DNA from: B46-G9 sp964581175
GTDB lineage: Bacteria; Desulfobacterota; DSM-4660; Desulfatiglandales; Desulfatiglandaceae
Direction: 5' to 3'
NCBI GenBank assembly: GCA_964581175.1
Contig: CAZONI010000147.1
Coordinates: 1 to 6,741 of the forward strand
Length of the DNA: 6,741 nucleotides
The translations under genes were made by a program, and so were the position numbers. The notes under the pieces are model-generated. The model was not told the origin of the DNA, searched no databases, and worked only from the letters and a program-made list of their open reading frames with translations. Below, one piece after another: positions 1 to 5,053 of this stretch. Each line of letters begins with the position of its first letter. The first letter of the stretch is position 1.

Positions 1-1649
1 TTTGACATACGTTGGAAAACGCTGGAAAGACCTTCTGCGAAATGTTCCAGCCCCCGGCCCATATCGATGTTACCGGTCAATTCTTCGCGATTCCGGGTTG
101 AATCTGCGCTGAATGCCTGGACGGAGTTACCGATTAGTCGTTTAAGCCAGACATAGCAGAAGTCCATCAGTTCTGCATACTGGACATTGCCGAAATAGGG
201 GGGATCGGTAAACACGGCATCAATTGAAGCGTCGGGCAACTTGGAGGATGCGGCATCCTGACAAGAGATATCGATAACACGAGCAGGCCGGTCGCCATTG
301 CCGTCGAAGCGATCGCCGATCCATTCTCCATCGATTGGGATTATTCTCTTTGAGCGGCCCTGGTATCTTACTTCAAATGGATGATCGCAATAGGATTTCG
401 CTTTCTTGAACTTCTCGATGATGTTTGCCCAGCCGCCGCTGCCCACGCACATACTGCGGCCCGGTTCTATGATTCCGAGGAAATTCGACTCGCATTGAAT
501 CAATCCAACCGGAAAACCGTGAACCGAGAAAATATCAAGAGACTTCAGTGCCCTTGTGTCGTAGCGGCACAACATATTCTGATAACGGAGAAGGTTGGAC
601 AAGTTGGTGGCAAGCGCATTTCGCACTCGCTCATTTTCCGTTTTAGCGATAATACGCGCGGAGAGTTCAAGGCCGACAAGCTGGCGATCATTGAACATTT
701 CCCGATAGCGTCCGTATCCCCAGCGATGCAGCCGATTGGTCTCATCCCCGCTTGGTATCTTGTCATCTGGAACATACTGCCGGCGCATTCTTGTCCACGT
801 TTTTTCCGCCTTGGCAAATCGTTCAAGGTCCTGAGAATCGGGCTTTTTGAAGAACCTTCCAGTATGAGCGGGTTTGCAAGAGGGGCAGTGGTATTCGATG
901 GCAAAGAGACGATGGCGAGGCGGTCCGAGTTCGGCATCAGGAAACAAGTTATCGGTTGCGCACGCAGGGCATCTGCAGTGGCTTCGCTTTGCCGGTCCGT
1001 CAAGAACCAAATCAGCAGAGCAATGGCTGCATTTTCCGGGATCGTTTCTGTCGTCTGTTTCCGCCAAGTCACCGCAAGTGGAGCACACAAAGACGTTCTT
1101 CGGATGCCTGGAATCGGCTGCAAGGAGATACCCGGGAAACAGGTCTATATCTTCCCCGCAGCTCCTACATTCCTTGGTTTTTACCCAGAGGAAGTATTTT
1201 ACGTGGGCATCTTCTGAACCGCATTTAAGACAGCGGGTTCGATAAAGATGTCCGACGACTTTTTCGAGGGCCAGACGCAGGGAATTTGCTGCCTTCATGT
1301 ATGCGTCCGGATCGAGATGTTCGATTTCCTGTTTGACGATCCACCAGGACATAGGGTTGATGTCAAACCCCGTGACATTGCATCCGATGCGGTTGGCCTC
1401 TAGGATCGGAGTCCCGCCGCCCATGAATGGATCTGCAACGTGGATACTCGGAAGGCTATTAAAGTTATAGAAGGCTTCTTCCAGCGGCTTGTCCGAAAAC
1501 TCGGACAGAAGCAAACCTCGAAATAGGGTTCCCGGTCGCCGGGCGAACCATTTGTGCACAGCAATGACAGGACGATAATTCTGCTGAATCTGCTTCTCCC
1601 GGAGTGCGAGATCTGCGATAAACGGTATTTCAAATTGTTTTTCTATCAT
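1..1649 (-). CDS. DUF1156-type DNA methyltransferase with zinc-ribbon insert (C-terminus beyond window)
   Basis: This is an unbroken reading frame of 549 codons that runs off the left edge, so it lacks its C-terminus. The N-terminus (LREKQIQQNYRPVIAVHKWFAR, residues ~16-37) has the DUF1156 arrangement seen in COG1743 adenine-specific methylases. The AdoMet-binding motif DPFMGGGT is at residues 73-80, and the catalytic motif TDPPY is at 481-485 followed by FGNVQYAELMDF. Between them is a cysteine-rich insert with pairs at C140/C143, C161/C164, C189/C192, C207/C210, C225-C227-C230 and C255/C258, enough for about three zinc ribbons. Family knowledge predicts amino-methylation of DNA (N6-adenine most likely, N4-cytosine not excluded), often within phage-defence loci. 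The ATG at 1649 lies 12 nt after an in-frame stop. Its ribosome site is weak (AAGG about 14 nt upstream). It is 111 bp downstream of the 101-residue gene. The specificity and any partner nuclease lie outside the window. Confidence 0.9.
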   Translation of the reverse strand, partial: MIEKQFEIPFIADLALREKQIQQNYRPVIAVHKWFARRPGTLFRGLLLSEFSDKPLEEAFYNFNSLPSIHVADPFMGGGTPILEANRIGCNVTGFDINPMSWWIVKQEIEHLDPDAYMKAANSLRLALEKVVGHLYRTRCLKCGSEDAHVKYFLWVKTKECRSCGEDIDLFPGYLLAADSRHPKNVFVCSTCGDLAETDDRNDPGKCSHCSADLVLDGPAKRSHCRCPACATDNLFPDAELGPPRHRLFAIEYHCPSCKPAHTGRFFKKPDSQDLERFAKAEKTWTRMRRQYVPDDKIPSGDETNRLHRWGYGRYREMFNDRQLVGLELSARIIAKTENERVRNALATNLSNLLRYQNMLCRYDTRALKSLDIFSVHGFPVGLIQCESNFLGIIEPGRSMCVGSGGWANIIEKFKKAKSYCDHPFEVRYQGRSKRIIPIDGEWIGDRFDGNGDRPARVIDISCQDAASSKLPDASIDAVFTDPPYFGNVQYAELMDFCYVWLKRLIGNSVQAFSADSTRNREELTGNIDMGRGLEHFAEGLSSVFQRMS

Positions 1650-1760
1650 TTTGTTGTATTATCGACCTTACACCATGCTGCGGAACGCAGAGGTGAGGGG
1701 CTTGGGCCTCTCGACTCTCAACCGCCCTGTTCGGCAGAGCCGGTTCATATCAAAATACAA

Positions 1761-2066
1761 TCAATTGGGAAATTCGGAAAGAACTTCCTTCAGTGCATCA
1801 TCAACCTCTCGGATGTTCTCCAAGACCTCTTGCGGTGCCTTGCCCTGTAGACAAAGGTTCCCGATGATAAGAAGAAGCGGAGGCATTCGCTTCAGGTTTC
1901 GGGCAGTCTCCCAGCTCATCGCTTCATCAATATGAAATATCGCACGGTCCCAGCCTTCGAATCCCGCGGCATCAACCACGGATTCTCTTAGCAAACTCCA
2001 TGCGCCTTGGAGATCAGAAAGGATTGTCTTTTCGTATCCTGTTGGTTCTTGTGTAAACGCCATCAT
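1761..2066 (-). CDS. Hypothetical protein, 101 aa, unrecognised family
   Basis: I do not recognise this protein. It is soluble-looking, acidic and predicted mostly helical, with no signal peptide or transmembrane segment. A tryptophan-containing N-terminal half (GAWSLLRES, EGWDRAIFHIDEAMSWE) is followed by a hydrophobic stretch, PPLLLIIGNLCLQG (residues ~62-75), and a charged C-terminal helix. The start is supported by GAAGGA about 6-9 nt before the ATG at 2066; a second ATG follows directly. The ATG overlaps the TGA of the small upstream reading frame as ATGA, so translation is probably coupled. The DUF1156 methyltransferase begins 111 bp downstream on the same strand, so the protein could be an accessory to it, but only proximity supports that. 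The ribosome site, overlap and amino-acid composition argue that it is a real gene. Confidence 0.65.
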   Translation of the reverse strand: MMAFTQEPTGYEKTILSDLQGAWSLLRESVVDAAGFEGWDRAIFHIDEAMSWETARNLKRMPPLLLIIGNLCLQGKAPQEVLENIREVDDALKEVLSEFPN

Positions 2067-2185
2067 TTCAGTCCTTCATAGGTGCCGAATCGCCACAGAA
2101 CTTCTGGTGTGAAAGTCCCCTATGTTTGCTTAAGAATCTCAGAATCTTCGTCCAGCGGTAAGAATCGAATTCCTTTTGCCATCAT
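2063..2185 (-). CDS. Small ORF, 21 aa, or 40 codons with an in-frame TAG
   Basis: A reading frame starts at ATG 2185, with GAGG 8 nt upstream, and encodes MMAKGIRFLPLDEDSEILKQT before TAG at 2120-2122. The same frame then continues for 18 sense codons (GTFTPEVLWRFGTYEGLK) to a TGA that overlaps the ATG of the next gene as ATGA. The good ribosome site, protein-like composition on both sides of the TAG and precise coupling to the next gene suggest the whole 41-codon segment was, or is, one gene. It may be a nonsense-mutated pseudogene, a genuine 21-residue peptide, or a gene whose TAG is decoded. TAG serves as an apparently ordinary stop in three other genes of the window, which argues against global recoding. 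A weak promoter-like element (TTAACT, 18 nt, TATTAT) lies in the upstream A/T-rich stretch. I do not recognise the peptide. Confidence 0.4.
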
Positions 2186-2214
2186 TTTTTTAACCTCATG
2201 GCCTCATAATAGCC

Positions 2215-2260
2215 AAAATAAAGTTAATAAGTTAAGGGCGTGCCCGTACACGCCCCCTTG
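2215..2260 (-). terminator. Probable intrinsic terminator downstream of the LexA-type gene
   Basis: On the minus strand, GGGCGTG (2255-2249), loop TACGGG and CACGCCC (2242-2236) form a perfect 7-bp GC-rich stem. The stem extends to AAGGG/CCCTT if a two-base bulge is allowed. A T-rich but interrupted tail (TTAACTTATTAACTTTATTTT) follows. It lies about 25 bp past the stop of the winged-helix gene and would separate it from the 2185-1 gene group. The interrupted T tract lowers confidence. Confidence 0.6.
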
Positions 2261-2283
2261 AGCGTTTTGTTCTGTCGCCCGGG

Positions 2284-2538
2284 TCAGTTTGGTTTTCTCA
2301 ACCTTGGGATTTCATCTGAGTCTACCAACAACCTGATTGACCTTGCTTGCCCTTGGACGCGACTGATGAGACCCTTCTCCTCCAGTTTCAAGATCATCTG
2401 GTGAATTGTCGGCGGCGTCGTCCGGAAGAAGCGTTGCAGGTCTGCTTCAGCCGGCGGGCGCCCGTGCATGATCGTGTAGTTGTATATGTATGCCAAATAC
2501 TGGCCTTGCTTTTCAGTGAACCTGTCACTCATCCGCAT
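2284..2538 (-). CDS. Solitary LexA-type winged-helix DNA-binding protein, 84 aa
   Basis: The protein is essentially one winged-helix domain of the LexA DNA-binding type. FTEKQGQYLAYIYNYTIMHG forms helix 1, GRPPAEADLQRFF the next helix, TTPPTIHQMILKLEEKGLI the recognition helix, and SRVQGQARSIRLL the wing. LexA proteins carry the same order (YPPS..EIA, S.STVH.HL.ALE.KGLI.R). The S24 autoprotease domain of a full LexA (~200 aa) is absent, so it should not respond to RecA by self-cleavage. Start choice: AGGAG at 2549-2545 directly abuts the ATG at 2544 but sits 6 nt from the ATG at 2538, so 2538 is preferred over 2544 or 2532. It probably binds DNA as a transcription regulator. Its target is unknown, and an autoregulatory or locus-control role is only inferred. 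Confidence 0.85.
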   Translation of the reverse strand: MRMSDRFTEKQGQYLAYIYNYTIMHGRPPAEADLQRFFRTTPPTIHQMILKLEEKGLISRVQGQARSIRLLVDSDEIPRLRKPN

Positions 2539-2560
2539 TGTCATCTCCTAGCATAACGTA

Positions 2561-2600
2561 TTGCTCACGGAGCGCGGCTTTTTGCGCTCCCGTGGAGCAA
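2561..2600. repeat. Long interrupted inverted repeat (hairpin)
   Basis: The left arm TTGCTCACGGAGCGC (2561-2575) pairs with the right arm at 2584-2600 over 15 base pairs, with two single-base bulges (2589 and 2594) and an 8-base loop, GGCTTTTT. It fills most of the gap between the DUF6155 stop and the winged-helix gene. Neither side has a clean T tract, so it is a poor intrinsic terminator. It could attenuate, stabilise the upstream mRNA, or be a recombination relic. Confidence 0.6.
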
Positions 2601-2612
2601 ATTGTTCCGTGC

Positions 2613-3167
2613 CTATTCTTCCTCAGGAAAGGCATCGTAGTAATCATCACAAAGCATATCGTGGTACCCCCATCCAATTTTAGAGGACGAAGTCATAATC
2701 GCTTCTAATCTGCCTTTGAATTCATCCTGGCGTTCTTCTGGGAGGGTGAGGACCTTATCAATGGCCCGTCGGTACATTCGGTTGAGGGCGTCATAGAATG
2801 CTTCGTCTATGTCACCGAAATCCAGAGTGAAGTTGTTGTCGCACTCCACGAAAAATGTCATCAACTCCGCCTCGCCAATAGGGTCCCCCAAGGCCTTCGA
2901 ATAGCTGCTTATCGCCCTTTTTGCTTTCGATACTTGAATCGGGCTGTTACCGTAGACGTCGGGATACATGCATTTTTCTATTGTTTGCTTGTACGGGCCG
3001 AGGGGGTCGTCACCAACCTCGAACCGGGTATGGAGAAACGTCTTATTCTCATTCGATAGCCGATAAAGGTCAGCAACCAGCATGATCATTTGTTTTTGAT
3101 CAAGATTGACTAACCCGGCCTTTACTTGTGACCAAGTTGGGCTTTTCATTTTCCTTTTCGCCGACAT
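2613..3167 (-). CDS. DUF6155 family protein, 184 aa
   Basis: The residue pattern matches what I recall of the DUF6155 family. It has an N-terminal helix LDQKQMIMLVADLYRLS (~22-38), a segment PYKQTIEKCMYPD (58-70), VSKAKRAISSYSKA (79-92), GDIDEAFYDALNRMYRRA (118-135) and a C-terminal GWGYHDMLCDDYYDAF (165-180). Length and motif order fit a complete member. The function is unknown; it is predicted helical and cytoplasmic, with no catalytic signature that I can name. The start ATG at 3167 follows a strong AGGAGG 9 nt upstream. It overlaps the 3' end of the YggL-like gene by 22 nt, so the two are probably co-translated. It ends in TAG, and a long hairpin lies just downstream. Confidence 0.8.
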   Translation of the reverse strand: MSAKRKMKSPTWSQVKAGLVNLDQKQMIMLVADLYRLSNENKTFLHTRFEVGDDPLGPYKQTIEKCMYPDVYGNSPIQVSKAKRAISSYSKALGDPIGEAELMTFFVECDNNFTLDFGDIDEAFYDALNRMYRRAIDKVLTLPEERQDEFKGRLEAIMTSSSKIGWGYHDMLCDDYYDAFPEEE

Positions 3168-3385
3168 CCAGTAATTCCTCCTTTCGTGTCACTCCGACCT
3201 TCAATGTCTGACCTTGTATCGAGCCATGCGGTTACCCTCGCGAACTTGCCCTCGGGGTCTTCAGACACCTTGCCAAGCTCCACGATGACATCTATCTTGT
3301 CATCTGAAAGAGAACCACCGCAATAGCATCCGTTGCCTTCGATTGCTTCAACAATGAAGGCATCCTGAAACGCATCGGCATTCAT
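3146..3385 (-). CDS. YggL/DUF469-like protein with disrupted 5' end
   Basis: The segment DAFQDAFIVEAIEGNGCYCGGS, followed by ELGKVSEDPEGKFARVTAWLDTR, parallels E. coli YggL (DDFI.EVIEPN..., EIGKCTEEHQAIVRKWLEER), a small ribosome-associated protein. Residues upstream of the ATG at 3385, in the same open frame, also fit the family (GEFAEWGCQLI against EFQELGFSV). So the natural protein probably began further upstream. That frame stays open to the antitoxin stop at 3533 but has no ATG, GTG or TTG before 3385. A better start (ATG 3522, AAAGGG 6 nt upstream) is in another frame that ends in TGA after 14 codons. Compared with the paralogous copy at 5096-5172 there are frame-changing indels near 3475-3485. 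The gene is therefore either a frameshifted pseudogene or makes a truncated protein from 3385 with poor initiation. Its C-terminal tail (CRRKGK) overlaps DUF6155. Confidence 0.55.
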   Translation of the reverse strand: MNADAFQDAFIVEAIEGNGCYCGGSLSDDKIDVIVELGKVSEDPEGKFARVTAWLDTRSDIEGRSDTKGGITGCRRKGK

Positions 3386-3424
3386 CTTTGTATTACGGGT
3401 TGCAATGAGTTGACAGCCCCATTC

Positions 3425-3500
3425 TGCAAATTCACCATCGCAAAGAATAGGCTCATCCCCTAGCGAAAAACCGAAAATCAGCTTATAATCTGACGAATGT
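3425..3500 (-). repeat. Direct repeat R1, copy 1
   Basis: This stretch matches 5096-5172 in the same orientation. The plus-strand first 16 bases (TGCAAATTCACCATCG) are identical, followed by diverged but alignable sequence to TGACGAATGT. Copy 1 lies just after the intact toxin-antitoxin operon. Single- and two-base indels relative to copy 2 move the reading frame (NIRQII, then DFRFFARG, then DEPILCDGEFA in three successive frames). Confidence 0.75.
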
Positions 3501-3532
3501 TCCCCCCGTCTCCCCGTCCCATGTTGGGCCCT

Positions 3533-3838
3533 TTAGGTATTTGCCTGCATAGCTTCCGCATGGAGTTTCAGGCCAAGAGCGCTGACAACCTTGAGTATTG
3601 TATCAAACCCAGGTGTGCGTTCTCCTGAAAGGGCTTTGTAAAGGCTTTCACGAGACAAACCTGCATCTCGCGCCACCTGTGTCATGCCCTTGGCACGTGC
3701 AATGTCTCCTAAGGCTTTAGCAATAAATGCGGCGTCGCCATTCGCCTCTTCTAAGCAGGCTTCAAGGTATGCCGCCATTTCCTCTGGGGTGCGAAGGTGT
3801 TCCGCCACATCATATTTGCTGGTTTTTGTCTTTGCCAT
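3533..3838 (-). CDS. Antidote protein of killer/antidote toxin-antitoxin module (HigA-like)
   Basis: This is a 101-residue antitoxin of the putative addiction-module antidote type. The N-terminus (KYDVAEHLRTPEEMAAYLEACLEE, residues 8-31) is the characteristic conserved region. It is followed by AFIAKALGDIARAKGMTQ and an XRE helix-turn-helix with recognition helix LSRESLYKALSGERTPGFDTILKVVSALGLKL (61-92). It should neutralise the neighbouring RelE-like killer and, with it, bind the palindrome in the operon promoter. The start ATG at 3838 has GGAGA 5 nt upstream, and that ribosome site overlaps the toxin stop codon (TAGGAGA). The gap to the toxin is 9 nt. The gene appears intact at normal family length. 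Confidence 0.92.
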   Translation of the reverse strand: MAKTKTSKYDVAEHLRTPEEMAAYLEACLEEANGDAAFIAKALGDIARAKGMTQVARDAGLSRESLYKALSGERTPGFDTILKVVSALGLKLHAEAMQANT

Positions 3839-3847
3839 AGCTTTCTC

Positions 3848-4141
3848 CTATAAATTATGAGATAGACGTAAAGCGGTTTTGATGTCCTTAGACTGACTCT
3901 TTTTGTCACCGCCAGCCAATAGAATGATCACCTTTTGTCCCATCTTTTTGAAGTACACCCGATATCCGGGCCCATAATCAACCCGTAATTCCGAAACACC
4001 TTCAGTGACTGGCTTTACATCCCCTGCTGGGTTTCCTGCCGCCAACCTTTCAATCCGAACAAGGATACGAGCGCGAGCACGGATGTCTTTTAATCCGTCG
4101 ATCCATTTGGCAAAAGTCTCACTCTTGCGGATTTCAATCAT
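3848..4141 (-). CDS. RelE/HigB-type killer toxin (addiction module killer protein)
   Basis: A complete 97-residue RelE/ParE-superfamily toxin of the killer-protein type. It shows ETFAKWIDGLKDIRARARILVRIERLAAGNPGD-like helices (8-41), the conserved GVSELRVDYGPGYRVYF core strand pair (48-64), VIILLAGGDKKSQSKDI (71-87) and a final helix. Homologues act as ribosome-dependent mRNA interferases or related growth inhibitors held in check by the partner antitoxin. Toxin precedes antitoxin, as is usual for this subfamily. The ATG at 4141 lies only 6 nt after a -10 element and has no ribosome site in front, so the message is probably leaderless or nearly so. The stop is TAG. Confidence 0.92.
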   Translation of the reverse strand: MIEIRKSETFAKWIDGLKDIRARARILVRIERLAAGNPAGDVKPVTEGVSELRVDYGPGYRVYFKKMGQKVIILLAGGDKKSQSKDIKTALRLSHNL

Positions 4142-4147
4142 GGTAAT

Positions 4148-4175
4148 ATTGTAGCCATTAGGCTACACTTGTCAA
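4148..4175 (-). promoter_or_regulatory. Promoter and palindromic operator of the intact toxin-antitoxin operon
   Basis: Minus strand: -35 TTGACA (4175-4170), a 16-nt spacer, and -10 TACAAT (4153-4148), six bases before the toxin ATG. A perfect 18-bp palindrome, TGTAGCC-ATTA-GGCTACA (4150-4167), fills the spacer and overlaps the -10. This is the expected site for autorepression by the toxin-antitoxin complex. Confidence 0.85.
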
Positions 4176-4202
4176 GAGATTTGCTGAATACCGTGAGAGC
4201 CG

Positions 4203-4305
4203 ATACCGAGTTGACCGGCGGGTTCACCGTGATAGCGGGCGATGTATGGCTGGCCATCGCGGAGGTTCTGCAGGTCGAATGTTTGGTTCCTGAGGCGCGA
4301 AGCGC
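4203..4305. repeat. Repeat R2, copy A
   Basis: A 103-bp stretch matches 4924-5027 with about 17 mismatches and one indel by hand count (~83% identity), in the same orientation. It ends in GGCGCGAAGCGC, which can form a small GCGC hairpin. It lies between the NadS-like antitoxin stop and the promoter of the intact operon. Weaker similarity continues to the TTCAG near 4342-4346. Flanking GCTGAAT (4183-4189) and ATTCAGC (4341-4347) are inverted relative to each other around this copy only. Confidence 0.8.
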
Positions 4306-4342
4306 TGAAGAATCGAACGGGAGACCAGGGGAAGCGGGACAT

Positions 4343-4651
4343 TCAGCTGTTGGCCGCCTCTTCGGCATGGAGGGCGTCAAGGACAGCGCTTGGATTCCTA
4401 GATGCGACTCGCAGCAATGCCTTGGCAGGTCCTTCCGGTTTTCTTCTCCCTTGTTCCCAATTCTGTAAAGTTCGAACACTGACCCCTATCATCAACGCGA
4501 ATTCAGTCTGCGAGACATTCAGTTTTTCCCTTACGGTTTTGATCTCAGGAGGTTTGATTTCGTACACACGACTTGCCTTTTTATGTCCGGCCTTGATATC
4601 ACCAGCCTCCTTGATGCTTGCGATCAGCTTGTCAAAATGCTCCTTTTTCAT
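4343..4651 (-). CDS. NadS/HigA-like XRE-family antitoxin, 102 aa
   Basis: An XRE helix-turn-helix antitoxin of the NadS/HigA kind that partners RelE-like toxins. The N-terminus is MKKEHFDKLIASIKEAGDIKAG, followed by YEIKPPEIKTVREKLNVSQTEFALMIGVSVRTLQNWEQGRRKPEGPAKALLRVASRNP. That second segment carries the recognition helix (SVRTLQNWEQGRRKPEG, 58-74) diagnostic of the subgroup. The ATG at 4651 overlaps the TGA of the toxin reading frame (ATGA) and is served by AGGAG about 8 nt upstream. The gene is intact at normal family length, although its toxin is broken, so it now stands alone as a possible autorepressor or an anti-addiction factor against related toxins. Confidence 0.9.
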   Translation of the reverse strand: MKKEHFDKLIASIKEAGDIKAGHKKASRVYEIKPPEIKTVREKLNVSQTEFALMIGVSVRTLQNWEQGRRKPEGPAKALLRVASRNPSAVLDALHAEEAANS

Positions 4652-4861
4652 CCCAAAAACTCCTTTACCATCTTCCGGAGCAGCTTAAGATGTTGCGGCG
4701 TCAGGTCTTCTTGTTTGGTCTTCCGATAAACCTCCACTTCCTCGGATAACGCTTCCCGCTTCCGGCCGCAGCATCAGTACCGACTGGAGCTCACGGTAAC
4801 TCTCACCCGGAAGATGTCCTAAGATTTCCTTTGTAAAGATGGAGGTTTCAATGAAAATCAT
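4648..4861 (-). pseudogene. RelE-like toxin gene with internal deletion and frameshift
   Basis: The N-terminal third of a RelE-type toxin is clear: MIFIETSIFTKEILGHLPGE, then the SYRELQSVLMLRPEAGSVIRGSGGL core typical of toxins that pair with NadS. Reading then passes into a short wrong-frame tail and stops. In the adjacent frame the family's C-terminus reappears (VYRKTKQEDLTPQHLKLLRKMVKEFLG) and ends in a TGA overlapping the antitoxin ATG. The middle strand region (family pattern RK.RW...GKRGGVRVIYYW...), about 30 residues, is missing between ~4736 and 4725. A GGTTTA motif at the joint fits a microhomology deletion. The product should be inactive because core strands are lost. The start ATG at 4861 sits 6 nt after the -10 element, as in the neighbouring operon. 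Confidence 0.85.
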
Positions 4862-4867
4862 GATGGC

Positions 4868-4895
4868 AGTATACGCCATTGGCGTATTTTGTCAA
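4868..4895 (-). promoter_or_regulatory. Promoter and palindromic operator of the decayed toxin-antitoxin operon
   Basis: Minus strand: -35 TTGACA (4895-4890), a 16-nt spacer, and -10 TATACT (4873-4868), six bases before the ATG. A perfect 17-bp palindrome, ATACGCC-ATT-GGCGTAT (4871-4887), overlaps the -10. The geometry is identical to the other operon, but the half-sites differ, so the two operons should not cross-regulate strongly. Confidence 0.85.
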
Positions 4896-4923
4896 GGGGA
4901 GTCTGCTCTGTCGCTTCTGGTCA

Positions 4924-5027
4924 ATACCGAGTCAACCAGCAGGTTCTCCGTGAATAGTGGGCGGTTTTTGGCTAGGTATCGCGGAGGTTCTGCTGCTCGA
5001 ACATTTGGTTCCTGTGGCGCGAAGCGC
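4924..5027. repeat. Repeat R2, copy B
   Basis: This 104-bp partner of 4203-4305 lies in the same orientation, just upstream of the promoter of the decayed toxin-antitoxin operon. The best-conserved blocks are ATCGCGGAGGTTCTG and TTTGGTTCCT plus the terminal GGCGCGAAGCGC. One single-base indel and non-synonymous-looking changes on either strand argue that it is not a conserved coding sequence. Confidence 0.8.
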
Positions 5028-5053
5028 GGTGGGTACACGCAGTTCAGTTGTCT

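Noticed and set aside
381..1217. A 278-codon plus-strand open frame and several nested ones
   Set aside because: They are antisense to the DUF1156 methyltransferase, whose minus-strand frame has clear motifs I and IV and cysteine pairs. The plus-strand products have no coherent domain.
1650..1760. Possible RNA or terminator in the 111-bp gap before the methyltransferase
   Set aside because: Only short imperfect inverted repeats and a weak GATAAT-like -10 are visible; nothing is strong enough to annotate.
4138..4479. 113-codon minus-strand frame overlapping the antitoxin end and toxin promoter
   Set aside because: It overlaps the well-supported antitoxin in another frame and runs through the R2 repeat and the TTGACA/TACAAT promoter. 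Composition is low in protein-like features.
4169..4688. Plus-strand open frames over the repeat and antitoxin region
   Set aside because: They are shadows of the NadS-like antitoxin and repeat R2. The paralogous R2 copy has a one-base indel that breaks the frame, so there is no sign of coding constraint.
4861..4879. Upstream start (MAYTAIM...) for the decayed toxin at 4879
   Set aside because: That ATG lies inside the operator palindrome upstream of the -10 element, so it would not be transcribed from the evident promoter.
2215..5053. Integron gene-cassette array
   Set aside because: Small same-strand genes, toxin-antitoxin modules and hairpins fit the idea, but I found no convincing GTTRRRY/RYYYAAC core pairs and no integrase, so it is kept only as a hypothesis under the repeat finding.
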